NCBI GenBank assembly: GCA_964530325.1
Contig: CAZHAX010000014.1
Coordinates: 1 to 64,000, forward strand
DNA length: 64,000 nt
Origin: CAZHAX01 sp964530325
GTDB taxonomy: Bacteria; Chloroflexota; Anaerolineae; B4-G1
Reading direction: 5' to 3'
The translations under genes and the position numbers were made by a program. The notes under the pieces were generated by a model, which did no database searches, was not told the origin of the DNA, and worked only from the letters and a program-made list of their open reading frames with translations. This document shows, one piece after another, positions 16,040-23,581 of this stretch; position 1 is the stretch's first letter; each line of letters starts with the position of its first letter.

Positions 16040-16080
16040 TTGACCGCGGCTGTGCGTTCGTCTATACTAGTCCATAGTAT
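16040..16080 (+). promoter_or_regulatory. Strong promoter of the major pilin with overlapping inverted repeat
   Basis: TTGACC (16040-16045), 17 bases, TATACT (16063-16068). An inverted repeat ATACTA (16064-16069) / TAGTAT (16075-16080) with a 5-base spacer covers the -10 and the expected start site, as a repressor operator might. The leader of about 50 bases ends in AAGGAGG before the ATG at 16126. Confidence 0.7.
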
Positions 16081-16125
16081 TGGCCGGCAATCATCAGACC
16101 CCTGCACTTGGGAAGGAGGCATGTG

Positions 16126-16482
16126 ATGAGAAGCGAAGGTGGTTTCACGTTGATCGAGCTGCTTGTCGTCATCGCCATTCTGGCCGTGCTGTTCGGCCTC
16201 ACGGCGCTGATGCTCACGGGCGTGGGCGACGAGGCGACCGCGGAGGCGGCGAAGGCGGAGGGGGACATCGTCCAGACGGCGCTCGACATCTGCTACACAC
16301 TTGCGAGCTGCGACGACCCGAATCCCACCGGATGCACCCAGCCAGGACCGGGCAGCGCCAACTTCGGCGCCTACCTGCGACGCAGCTCCCGCTTCAACAT
16401 GGGCTGGGATAGCGGCCTGACTGTGACCGGTGTCTTCGCTGAGAGCGACACCACCTGCACGGGCGCGGCGCTCTGGCCGTAG
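16126..16482 (+). CDS. Type IV prepilin, likely major pilin
   Basis: 118 residues from ATG at 16126, placed by AAGGAGG at 16112-16118. A six-residue leader ending in EGG is followed by FTLIELLVVIAILAVLFGL, a textbook prepilin processing site (G before F, E at +5). The mature domain is short and contains four cysteines (DICYTLASCDD, TGCTQ, TTCTG) that may form two disulfides. Unlike the two minor pseudopilins it has its own strong promoter and a terminator-like hairpin downstream, as expected for a highly expressed main subunit. Assignment as major pilin is inferred. Confidence 0.8.
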   Translation: MRSEGGFTLIELLVVIAILAVLFGLTALMLTGVGDEATAEAAKAEGDIVQTALDICYTLASCDDPNPTGCTQPGPGSANFGAYLRRSSRFNMGWDSGLTVTGVFAESDTTCTGAALWP

Positions 16483-16635
16483 CCTTCAGTAACAGCACTT
16501 GTCTAAGTAGGAGCGCTCGCGCCGGTCTGGCCATCGCCGGCCGGCGCAGCGATCGCTACCAGCGCCGAGACCGACGAACCGGGCGCGTTCGGTCTTCGGC
16601 GCGATGTAAGACCAGGGGGACACCCTCCTGATGAG

Positions 16636-16661
16636 CCTCGGAGGTCAACCAGCCTCCGAGG
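16636..16661 (+). terminator. Terminator-like hairpin after the pilin gene
   Basis: CCTCGGAGG (16636-16644) pairs perfectly with CCTCCGAGG (16653-16661) across an 8-base loop and is followed by TTCGTTCT. The T-tract is imperfect. The rest of the 16483-16712 gap shows only GC-rich minor hairpins and the promoter at 16677-16705. Confidence 0.6.
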
Positions 16662-16676
16662 TTCGTTCTGTGCCTC

Positions 16677-16705
16677 TTGCCCTGCCAGCGTCGCCGCCGT
16701 ATAAT
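16677..16705 (+). promoter_or_regulatory. Promoter placing the transcription start on the ligase start codon
   Basis: TTGCCC (16677-16682), 17 bases, consensus TATAAT (16700-16705). The GTG start at 16713 is 7 bases beyond the -10, where transcription normally begins. No Shine-Dalgarno site can fit, so a leaderless mRNA is likely. Confidence 0.6.
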
Positions 16706-16712
16706 CGAGTGC

Positions 16713-18845
16713 GTGGACAGGGAGACCGCCGCAGCGCACCTGCCGCCTTCCGTATCGGCCGTGCGCCGCGCAGCCGAGGTAGCGCTGGAGGCCTGCTGGC
16801 TCGCGGCCGTGCTCCTGGTGCCGCTGGCGGTCAACCCCTGGGGGTTCAACTACGAGCTCCCGAAGGTCACCCTCTTCCGCGGCCTGACGCTGCTGATGGT
16901 CGCAGCCCACCTTCTGCTCCTGGCGTGGTCAAGTCCTCCCAGTGTTCGTCGTTGGCTGCAGCAGCCCCTCGTCCGGCCCATTCTCTTGGTCGCCCTCGTG
17001 CTCATTCTTTGTCTGGCCGCCTCTATCTCGCCGCGGGTCAGCCTGTGGGGCACCTCCTACCGCCAGCAGGGCACCTACCTCTTCGCCTGCTTCCTTGCGT
17101 GGACGCTGATAGTCACCAGCCGCCTCCGCTCGGCCGGCCAGCGGCGCCGCCTGGCTACGACAATCGTCCTAGCTGGCACGCTCGTCGCCCTCACCCCCTT
17201 CGCCGAAGCGGCACGCTGGGGGGAGAACCTCCTCTCGTGGCGACCCGGCGGCAGCCTGGGCAACCCGATCTTCCTCGGCGCCTACCTGATCATGGCCCTG
17301 CCCTTCACCCTGGCAGCGCTGGTCGAATCGGTCGGTGCCAGACCCCGTAGGACATTCAGCGTCGCCTCGGGCGCAATCGCGCTCGTCCTACAGCTGTTGG
17401 CCCTGCTCCTCACCCAGAGCCGCGGCCCCTGGCTGGGCGCCCTGGCCGGGCTGGCGGTCTTCGCCGCGCTGATACTCTGGCGCCAGCACCGCCGTCTCGT
17501 CATCGGCGGACTCGTCCTAGGTTTGGCTGCCGCAGTTGCCCTTTTCGCGGGGCTCAACTTCGGCCTCTCACCCTCATCACCTCTCGCCAGCTTGCCGTAC
17601 GTGGAGAGAATCGTGCTCGCCGAGGGCCTCGAGGGGGGCACCGTCCGCGTTCGTCTCGTCCTCTGGGAGGCGGCGGCCGGAGTGGTTTCCACCTGGCCGG
17701 AGGTCGGCCTGGAGGCGGACCCACTCGAAGTGGTGCGGCCGCTGGTGGGGTACGGTCCGGACACGGCCTCCATCGTCTACACCTATGCCTACCCGCCCGA
17801 GCTGGCGCACATCGAGGACCCCGGCGCCATCTGGGATCGGGCCCACAACGAGACGCTCGACCTCCTGACGATGACCGGCTGGCTGGGGATAGCGGCGGCG
17901 GCCGTCCTCGCGCTCTCGTCTGCACGGCGTGGCCTCGATCTTTGGCAGAGGGAGTCCGACCCGATCGGCCGGGCCTGGGCTGCCGCCCCGCTGGCCGCGC
18001 TGCTCGCCCACGCCGTCGAGGCCCAGTTCGCTTTCTCGCTAACTGCAGTGACAATGATGACCTGGCTCTGCGTGGCGTGGCTCGCCGCACCGGCCCCGCT
18101 GACAGCGGCCGCAGGCCGGGGCACGGCGCGCGAGAGCGCGACCCAGCCCCTCTTGTGCGGCCGCTGGCGCATCTATGCGATCATCGCCGCCGCTCTGCTG
18201 ACCGCCCTCGCCCTACGGCTGGAGGGCGGGCTGATCTGGGCGGACACGCTTCTGGCCCAGGGTCGCTCGCTGGATAGGGCCGGTGATTGGCGCCAGAGCA
18301 TCGCCGCCTACGACCGGGCCCTGGCCATGGTGCCCTGGCAATCGAGCGCCCAGCAGCTCTACGCGGAGACGCTGTACAACCTGGCCCGCGCTCTCCCACC
18401 CGGCGAGATAGACACGAAGGCCGGTCTGCTGGAGAAGGCGGCGGACTCGCTGTCGCGGGCGATCGAGCTAGAGCCACTTGAGCTCGAGCACTACGCTAAC
18501 AGCGGCGTTCTGCACGCCTACTGGAGCGAGGCGGTGGATGCGAGCCACCTGGATGCCGCCGTCGACTACTACGAGCTCGCCTTCCGGCTGGCACCCACCA
18601 GGGCGGGCCTCCGTCTCGACCTGGGCCACGTCTACCACAACAACGGGCGCTACGACCTGGCGCTCCAGCAATACGGGGCTGCCCTGGAGATCGACCCCCA
18701 GCTGGCCCAGGCCCACTACGACTCCGGCCTGGCCTGGCTGGCGCTCGACGAGATCGACGAAGCCCGGGCAGCGTTCCAGGCCGCGCTCGATCTGGCGCCG
18801 GGCTGTGAGACGTGCAGGCAGGCTCTGGCGGAGCTAACAGAGTAG
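16713..18845 (+). CDS. O-antigen ligase/polymerase (WzyC) family protein with C-terminal TPR
   Basis: 710 residues from GTG at 16713. About 11 hydrophobic segments fill residues 20-500. The Wzy_C signature on the large external loop is visible as GYGPDTA near 350 followed by DRAHNETLDLLTMTGWLG near 378. The C-terminal 200 residues are TPR-like (SIAAYDRALAM, YDLALQQYGAALEID, ARAAFQAALDL). Such proteins polymerise or ligate lipid-linked glycans outside the membrane, sometimes onto proteins. It resembles the proteins at 29580 and 52287. It is convergent with groEL and not in the pilus operon, though pilin glycosylation is a possible job (inference). Confidence 0.85.
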   Translation: MDRETAAAHLPPSVSAVRRAAEVALEACWLAAVLLVPLAVNPWGFNYELPKVTLFRGLTLLMVAAHLLLLAWSSPPSVRRWLQQPLVRPILLVALVLILCLAASISPRVSLWGTSYRQQGTYLFACFLAWTLIVTSRLRSAGQRRRLATTIVLAGTLVALTPFAEAARWGENLLSWRPGGSLGNPIFLGAYLIMALPFTLAALVESVGARPRRTFSVASGAIALVLQLLALLLTQSRGPWLGALAGLAVFAALILWRQHRRLVIGGLVLGLAAAVALFAGLNFGLSPSSPLASLPYVERIVLAEGLEGGTVRVRLVLWEAAAGVVSTWPEVGLEADPLEVVRPLVGYGPDTASIVYTYAYPPELAHIEDPGAIWDRAHNETLDLLTMTGWLGIAAAAVLALSSARRGLDLWQRESDPIGRAWAAAPLAALLAHAVEAQFAFSLTAVTMMTWLCVAWLAAPAPLTAAAGRGTARESATQPLLCGRWRIYAIIAAALLTALALRLEGGLIWADTLLAQGRSLDRAGDWRQSIAAYDRALAMVPWQSSAQQLYAETLYNLARALPPGEIDTKAGLLEKAADSLSRAIELEPLELEHYANSGVLHAYWSEAVDASHLDAAVDYYELAFRLAPTRAGLRLDLGHVYHNNGRYDLALQQYGAALEIDPQLAQAHYDSGLAWLALDEIDEARAAFQAALDLAPGCETCRQALAELTE

Positions 18846-18910
18846 AGGGTCTCCGGCCCACCGGGCTCGTGGCGCCCGCAGACGCGGCCCAGAAGCCTGC
18901 GGATAGAGAA

Positions 18911-18938
18911 AGACCCCTCGCGACGTCGCGAGGGGTCT
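18911..18938. terminator. Perfect 28-base palindrome, bidirectional terminator
   Basis: AGACCCCTCGCGAC is followed directly by its exact complement, giving a 14-base-pair inverted repeat (ideal stem of about 12 pairs). It lies between the convergent ligase gene and groEL. A short T-containing run follows on the plus side, and TTTCTCTATCC on the minus side. Confidence 0.8.
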
Positions 18939-18964
18939 CTGTTGCTGCTGTACTAAGAGCCGGT

Positions 18965-20599
18965 CTAGTACTCCGGCATCGGCGGCCCGCCTGGCGGGGC
19001 CTTCTCTTCCTCGGGCAGCTCGGTGACGAGAGCCTCGGTCGAGAGGATCATAGCCGCTATCGAGGCCGCGTTGGAGAGCGCCCCCTTCGTCACCTTGGCC
19101 GGGTCGATGATGCCCGCCTCGACCATGTCGACGAACTCGCTCGACATCACGTTGTAGCCGATGTTCTTGTTGTCCTTCTCGTTCTGCATGCGACGCACGG
19201 ACTCCAGGATCACCGCTCCGTCGTTGCCGGCGTTCTCGGCGATCTTGCGCATCGGCATCTCCAGCGCCGTGCCCAGGATCTTGACGCCGGTCTGCTCATC
19301 TGCATAGTCCATCTTCACCTTCTTCAAGGCGGGGATGGCGTTGATCAGAGCTACGCCGCCGCCGGCCACGATGCCCTCCTCTACGGCCGCCCGGGTCGCC
19401 GAGAGAGCGTCCTCCACACGGTGCTTCTTCTCCTTCAGTTCGGTCTCCGTGGCAGCCCCGACGCGAATGATGGCCACACCACCGGCCAGCTTCGCCAAGC
19501 GCTCCTGGAGCTTCTCCCGGTCGTAGTCGGAGGTCGACTTCTCGATCTCCACCTTGATCTGTTCCATGCGGCCCTTGATGTCCGCAGTCTTGCCCCGGCC
19601 GCCAACGACCGTCGTATCGTCCTTGCTGGCGATGACCTTGTCCGCCCGGCCCAGGTCTTCGATGGTCACGCCGTCCAGCTTGCGCCCCTCCTCCTCGGTG
19701 ATGACGTTCCCACCGGTCAGAACGGCCACGTCCCGCAGCATCTGCTTGCGGCGATCACCAAAGCCGGGCGCCTTGATGGCCAGGCAATTGAGCATGCCGC
19801 GGAGCTTGTTCAGCACCAACGTAGCCAGCGCCTCGCCGTCGATGTCCTCGGCCAGCACGACCAAGTTGCGCTCACCCTTCTGGACCAGCTTCTCCAGAAT
19901 CGGCACCAAGTCCTGGGCAGCGGAGATCTTCTTGTCGTGGATCAGGATGTAGGGCTCCTCGATTACCGCTTCCATCGACTCGGGGCTGGTAATGAAGTAG
20001 GGGGAGATGTAGCCGCGGTCGAACTGCATACCCTCGACATACTCGGTCTCGAACTCCAGACCCTTGCTCTCCTCAACGGTGATGACGCCATCCTTGCCGA
20101 CCTTGTCCATCACCTCGGCGATCAGCTCGCCGATCTCCCGGTCCTGTGCGGAGATGGCCGCCACGTTGGCGATCTCATCCTTGCTCGTCAGATCGATCGC
20201 CTGCTTGGATATCGCCTGCACCACAGCCTCCGCGCCCGCCAGAATCCCCCGCTTCAACAGCATGGAGTTGGCCCCGGCGGCAACGTTCTTCATCCCCTCA
20301 GTGATTATCGTGTACGCCAGGAGCGTCGCTGTGGTCGTGCCGTCTCCGGCAATGTCGTTCGTCTTCGTGGCCGCCTCTTTGAGAAGCTGGGCACCCATGT
20401 TCTCGAAGTGGTTCTCCAGCTCGATCTCTTTGGCCACGGTCACGCCGTCGTGGGTGATGGTCGGCGCGCCCCACTTCTTGTCCAGCGCCACGTTGCGCCC
20501 CTTCGGCCCCAGCGTGGTGACGACTCCATTGGCGAGCGTGTCGATCCCGCGCTTGAGCGAGCGGCGGGCCTCCTCGCCGAATAGTAGCTGCTTTGCCAT
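18965..20599 (-). CDS. groL: Chaperonin GroEL
   Basis: 544 residues, full length. Hallmarks include GAPTITHDGVTVAKEIEL near 33, the ATP-hydrolysis segment DIAGDGTTTATLLA near 84-97, and VEEGIVAGGGVALINA near 405. The C-terminus is PPGGPPMPEY rather than a Gly-Gly-Met repeat tail. Fourteen subunits with the GroES cap fold proteins in the cytoplasm. It starts behind GGAGG 41 bases after groES and is expected to be under the CIRCE at 21010. A palindromic terminator lies downstream. Confidence 0.98.
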   Translation of the reverse strand: MAKQLLFGEEARRSLKRGIDTLANGVVTTLGPKGRNVALDKKWGAPTITHDGVTVAKEIELENHFENMGAQLLKEAATKTNDIAGDGTTTATLLAYTIITEGMKNVAAGANSMLLKRGILAGAEAVVQAISKQAIDLTSKDEIANVAAISAQDREIGELIAEVMDKVGKDGVITVEESKGLEFETEYVEGMQFDRGYISPYFITSPESMEAVIEEPYILIHDKKISAAQDLVPILEKLVQKGERNLVVLAEDIDGEALATLVLNKLRGMLNCLAIKAPGFGDRRKQMLRDVAVLTGGNVITEEEGRKLDGVTIEDLGRADKVIASKDDTTVVGGRGKTADIKGRMEQIKVEIEKSTSDYDREKLQERLAKLAGGVAIIRVGAATETELKEKKHRVEDALSATRAAVEEGIVAGGGVALINAIPALKKVKMDYADEQTGVKILGTALEMPMRKIAENAGNDGAVILESVRRMQNEKDNKNIGYNVMSSEFVDMVEAGIIDPAKVTKGALSNAASIAAMILSTEALVTELPEEEKAPPGGPPMPEY

Positions 20600-20640
20600 C
20601 TCATATCCTCCTCAAAATGGATCAGAATCAGTAGTAGTGA

Positions 20641-20943
20641 TCAAGCCAGAATGGCGAGAATGTCGCTTTCCCGCATGAACAGGATCTCTTTGCCATCCTC
20701 GGTCTTGTACGTCGTTCCCGAGTACTTGGCAAAGACGACGGTATCGCCCTCCTTGACCTCCATCGGGATCCGCTCGCCGTCATCATCGATGCGACCCTGT
20801 CCCACGGCGAGCACTTTGCCCTGCTGAGGCTTCTCCTTGGCCGTATCGGGCAGGACTAGCTGGCCGCCGGCGAACGTCTGCACCTCTTCATCGAGCGGCT
20901 CGACCACTACCCGATCTCCCAGCGGCCTGATATTCAATCCCAT
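20641..20943 (-). CDS. groS: Co-chaperonin GroES
   Basis: 100 residues, normal. It begins with NIRPLGDRVVVEPLDEEVQTFAGGQLVLPDTAKEKPQQG, showing the roof/mobile-loop order of GroES, and ends with a GTTYKTEDGKEILFMRESDILAIL-type C-terminus. It is first in the groES-groEL operon, behind AGGAGG, with a sigma-A promoter and a CIRCE operator upstream. Confidence 0.97.
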   Translation of the reverse strand: MGLNIRPLGDRVVVEPLDEEVQTFAGGQLVLPDTAKEKPQQGKVLAVGQGRIDDDGERIPMEVKEGDTVVFAKYSGTTYKTEDGKEILFMRESDILAILA

Positions 20944-21009
20944 CTTCGTTCCTCCTGACAGTATTGTGAATTGACCGCGGCGCTACTAGCAATACAAACC
21001 GGAACCGCC

Positions 21010-21036
21010 TTAGCACTCCTCCCGCCAGAGTGCTAA
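21010..21036 (-). promoter_or_regulatory. CIRCE operator (HrcA binding site)
   Basis: TTAGCACTC (21010-21018), 9 bases, GAGTGCTAA (21028-21036): a perfect match to the CIRCE inverted repeat. It lies just downstream of the groES -10, so HrcA binding would block initiation until heat stress. hrcA itself is not in the window. Confidence 0.97.
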
Positions 21037-21046
21037 GGCAAGCGAT

Positions 21047-21075
21047 ATGATACCACAAATGGGGAGGGGTGTCAA
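21047..21075 (-). promoter_or_regulatory. Promoter of groES-groEL
   Basis: On the minus strand TTGACA (21070-21075), 17 bases, TATCAT (21047-21052). It is immediately followed by CIRCE, the usual arrangement for HrcA-controlled chaperonin operons. Confidence 0.85.
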
Positions 21076-21122
21076 GAGGTATAGGTGCCCGCGCACGGGC
21101 TGCCCCGGCCAGCACCCCGAGG

Positions 21123-22079
21123 CTAGTCGTCCAGAGGAGCGGATGGCCTGCCGCCCAGCCAATCGGCGACGAAGGCCTCGATATCCTCCACCGTCGACTC
21201 AGTCACGTCAAACCAGTGGATCGAGGGGTCTTCCAGGCGAAACCAGTTATGCTGACGCCTGATGAAGCTGCGGGTCGCCCGCCTGATCTCCGCCGCCACG
21301 TCCTCGAGCCCGCCTCCCTCCTCGCAGAACGGCCTGAACTGGGCGTAGCCCAGGCCGGACATCGCCGGAAGGTCCCAGCCGTACCCTTCCGCGAGAAGGC
21401 GGCGCACCTCCTGCTCCAGCCCGCCCGCCAGCATCGCCTCGATCCGCCCGTCAGCTCGGGCGTAGAGCTTGGTGCGCGGCATTGTCAGCCCGATCTGCAG
21501 CACGCGGTAGCCGGGCGGTCGCTTCCTCTGCTGTTCGGAGATGGGCCGGCCGGTAATCAGGCACACCTCCAGGGCGCGGACGACGCGCCGCACGTTCCTG
21601 GGATCGATCCTCCGTGCGGCTGCCAGGTCGATCTCGGCCAGGCGAGCGTGCAGCGCCCGTGCCCCCTCCCGCTCCGCCTCGGCCTCCAGGTCCCGCCGCA
21701 GCAAGGGGTCCGGCTTCACGCGGGGAATCGTCCACCCCTCGAGCAGGGCCCGGACGTACTGCCCACTCCCGCCCACGAGCAGAGCGACCCTGCCCCTGGC
21801 GTGAATGCCTTCTATCGCCTCCCGCGCCATCCTCAGGTATTCGGCCAATCCGACCGTTTCGTCCGGGTCGGCGATATCGACCAGGTGATGGGGAATCCGC
21901 GCCCTCTCCTCAGGCGCCGGCTTGGCAGTGCCGATATCCATCCCCCGATAGAAGAGTCGCGAATCGGCGGACACGACCTCGCCGCCCAGCGACTCCGCCA
22001 GCCGGATCGAGAGCGCGGTCTTCCCCACCGCAGTCGGGCCGACCACCGCTACCAGCGCCCCATTACCAGAGATTGTCAT
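21123..22079 (-). CDS. miaA: tRNA dimethylallyltransferase MiaA
   Basis: 318 residues, normal. The P-loop GPTAVGKTALSIRLAE (14-29), the substrate segment SADSRLFYRGMDIGTAKP near 38-55, and VGGSGQYVRALLEG near 103 identify MiaA. The enzyme transfers a dimethylallyl group to A37 of tRNAs reading UNN codons. It is last in the nth-yraN-miaA run; the ATG overlaps the end of yraN by 17 bases. Confidence 0.95.
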   Translation of the reverse strand: MTISGNGALVAVVGPTAVGKTALSIRLAESLGGEVVSADSRLFYRGMDIGTAKPAPEERARIPHHLVDIADPDETVGLAEYLRMAREAIEGIHARGRVALLVGGSGQYVRALLEGWTIPRVKPDPLLRRDLEAEAEREGARALHARLAEIDLAAARRIDPRNVRRVVRALEVCLITGRPISEQQRKRPPGYRVLQIGLTMPRTKLYARADGRIEAMLAGGLEQEVRRLLAEGYGWDLPAMSGLGYAQFRPFCEEGGGLEDVAAEIRRATRSFIRRQHNWFRLEDPSIHWFDVTESTVEDIEAFVADWLGGRPSAPLDD

Positions 22080-22425
22080 ACACGTCGAGCCGCAGCAAGC
22101 GGCCCCCTGGGCCCAGCTCGATCGCCACCAGGCCTAGCCGCCAGTCAACGTCCACCAGGTCGTGCTCGGCCAGGTACGTTTCCGCCACCTCGCCCATCCG
22201 CTCCTGCTTCTCCTGGGTGACGGATTCCTCAGGCGTCCCGAACTCCCGCCCGCGGCGGGTTCTCACCTCGAAGAAGAACCAGACACCGCCCTGCTGCGCC
22301 ACCAGGTCAACCTCACCCGTCTGGCAGCGCCAGTTGCGCTCCACGATCGCATAGCCCTGCCGTTCGAGCTCGTTCGCGGCCATATTCTCACCGCGGCGGC
22401 CCAGCCGCACCCGCCTACCCCTCAA
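22063..22425 (-). CDS. yraN: YraN/UPF0102 family protein
   Basis: 120 residues, from a TTG overlapping the nth stop (TTGA at 22422-22425) and preceded by AGGAG; GTG at 22410 is an alternative. Family pattern: LGRRGENMAANELERQGYAI, NWRCQTGEVDLVAQ, FFFEVRTRRG. The core is the PD-(D/E)xK nuclease-like fold, with Arg where many members have Lys in ExK. The biological role of the family is poorly known; a DNA-processing role is suggested by the neighbouring nth. Confidence 0.85.
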   Translation of the reverse strand: MRGRRVRLGRRGENMAANELERQGYAIVERNWRCQTGEVDLVAQQGGVWFFFEVRTRRGREFGTPEESVTQEKQERMGEVAETYLAEHDLVDVDWRLGLVAIELGPGGRLLRLDVYDNLW

Positions 22426-23108
22426 GTAGATGCTCCTGGTGCTTTCTCTCGGGAAACAGCCTCGAACACTGGGCACTCGGACCTGAGAACACAGACGTCG
22501 TGTTCGGGACCGCGCGCGTGACAGATGTCGCGTCCTAGTTCGATCAGGTTGATGTGCAGCGGGTAGTAGATCTCGGGCGGCACCATCTCCTCCAGCATCT
22601 GATGCGCCTTCTCCCGGCTCGTTCCGCCCGGCAGCAGGCCCAATCGACTGCTCACGCGGTGCACGTGGGTATCGACCGGGAACGCCGGCATATCCAGCGC
22701 GAAGAGGAGGACGATGGCCGCCGTCTTGGGCCCCACGCCGGGGATCGCCAGCAGCCACTGCCGCGCCTCCTCAAGCGGCAGCTCAGCCAGGAAGTCAAGC
22801 TCGAGCGCTCCCCGCTCGGCGGTGATCAATCGCAAGGCTTCCTGGATCCTCGGCGCCTTGGTGGGGCCCAGACCGGCCGGCTGGATCGCTTCCAGCACGT
22901 CTTCGAGCCGCGCGTCCCGCACCTGCTCCCAGCCGGGGAATCGCTCCCTCAGTTGGGCCAGCGCCCGATCGCGATTAGTGTCGCTGGTGTTCTGCGAGAG
23001 AATGGTAGACACGAGTGTCGCCAGCGGGTCGTGGGCGCGGCGGGGTGGATCGCCATACTCGTCAAGCAACAGGCGATGAATGCGGAGAACGCGATCGTCG
23101 TCTGACAT
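22422..23108 (-). CDS. nth: Endonuclease III-like DNA glycosylase, with one Fe-S cysteine replaced
   Basis: 228 residues. The helix-hairpin-helix AIPGVGPKTAAIVLL has the catalytic lysine at K128, and PVDTHVHRVSSRLG holds D146, so the bifunctional glycosylase/AP-lyase centre is intact. The family [4Fe-4S] ligands follow C-x6-C-x2-C-x5-C; here the positions are C196, H203, C206 and C212, so the second ligand is histidine. It excises oxidised pyrimidines from DNA. It heads an operon with yraN and miaA, with a promoter at 23163-23190. The cluster may be altered or ligated by His. Confidence 0.92.
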   Translation of the reverse strand: MSDDDRVLRIHRLLLDEYGDPPRRAHDPLATLVSTILSQNTSDTNRDRALAQLRERFPGWEQVRDARLEDVLEAIQPAGLGPTKAPRIQEALRLITAERGALELDFLAELPLEEARQWLLAIPGVGPKTAAIVLLFALDMPAFPVDTHVHRVSSRLGLLPGGTSREKAHQMLEEMVPPEIYYPLHINLIELGRDICHARGPEHDVCVLRSECPVFEAVSREKAPGAST

Positions 23109-23162
23109 TGCCCTGCCCTACCGCTGCGGCCCATCCCGCCCCCTGGCAAGATCGGCAGCGGC

Positions 23163-23190
23163 ATTATAGCATGCCGCAATGGCCCAACAA
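23163..23190 (-). promoter_or_regulatory. Promoter of the nth-yraN-miaA operon
   Basis: On the minus strand TTGTTG (23185-23190), 16 bases, TATAAT (23163-23168). The transcript start would be about 50 bases before the nth ATG. Confidence 0.65.
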
Positions 23191-23245
23191 GAGCCGCTCG
23201 CGGTCCTGAGGACGCGCCGAGGCCCACGTACCACGCAGCGCTGGC

Positions 23246-23273
23246 TTGACTAATGGCAGCGTCTCGCTATAAT
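23246..23273 (+). promoter_or_regulatory. Promoter of the FMN-riboswitch transcript
   Basis: TTGACT (23246-23251), 16 bases, consensus TATAAT (23268-23273). The riboswitch P1 helix begins 10 bases after the -10. Confidence 0.8.
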
Positions 23274-23282
23274 ACGCTCTAG

Positions 23283-23434
23283 CACCTTCGGGGCAGGGTG
23301 GAATTCCCGACCGGCGGTAGGGCAGGCTTCGAAGTGCCTGCCAAGCCCGCGAGCCGCGCAAGCGGCCGATCCGGTGGAGGCGGCGATAGCGCCCATACCG
23401 GAGCCGACGGTAAGAGTCCGGAAGAGAGAAGGTG
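23283..23434 (+). ncRNA. FMN riboswitch (RFN element)
   Basis: The conserved FMN aptamer landmarks occur in order: CTTCGGGGCAGGGTG, ATTCCCGACCGGCGGTA, GCCCGCGAGC, GATCCGGT, CCGGAGCCGACGGT, AGAGTCCGGAAG and GAGAAGG. P1 pairs CACCTTC (23283-23289) with GAAGGTG (23428-23434). FMN binding usually reduces expression of riboflavin synthesis or uptake genes. The next genes encode an ABC importer, so the regulated trait is probably flavin uptake. Confidence 0.95.
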
Positions 23435-23527
23435 AGCAACCGAGCAGCCGAAAGCAGGTTGCCTGAGCGCGGTCTCACACCCCGAGTGCCCTCCGGTCTT
23501 CGGGGTGCATTGGTCTAGGCGCACTCT

Positions 23528-23570
23528 GCCCCACAGGTGTATGCTGATACTCTGTGGGGCTTTCTGTACT
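23528..23570 (+). terminator. Riboswitch-controlled terminator
   Basis: GCCCCACAG (23528-23536) pairs with CTGTGGGGC (23552-23560), followed by TTTCTGTACTT. It sits just before the permease start codon. GAGTGC within 23487-23493 can pair with GCACTC (23521-23526) as a possible alternative helix. A second hairpin (CACCCCGA...TTCGGGGTG, about 23478-23507) lies between. Confidence 0.75.
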
Positions 23571-23581
23571 TGGGAGCCGAG

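Noticed and set aside
18812..20584. 590-codon frame antisense to groEL
   Set aside because: groEL is unambiguous on the other strand; the antisense product has no recognisable domain. Long antisense frames opposite groEL are common in GC-rich genomes.
21069..22220. 383-codon frame antisense to miaA
   Set aside because: It lies opposite clear miaA and yraN genes and has a compositionally biased Pro/Arg/His translation.
23276..23475. Cobalamin or TPP riboswitch ahead of the ABC importer
   Set aside because: The conserved blocks match the FMN aptamer, not the cobalamin B12-box or the TPP CTGAGA-type motif.
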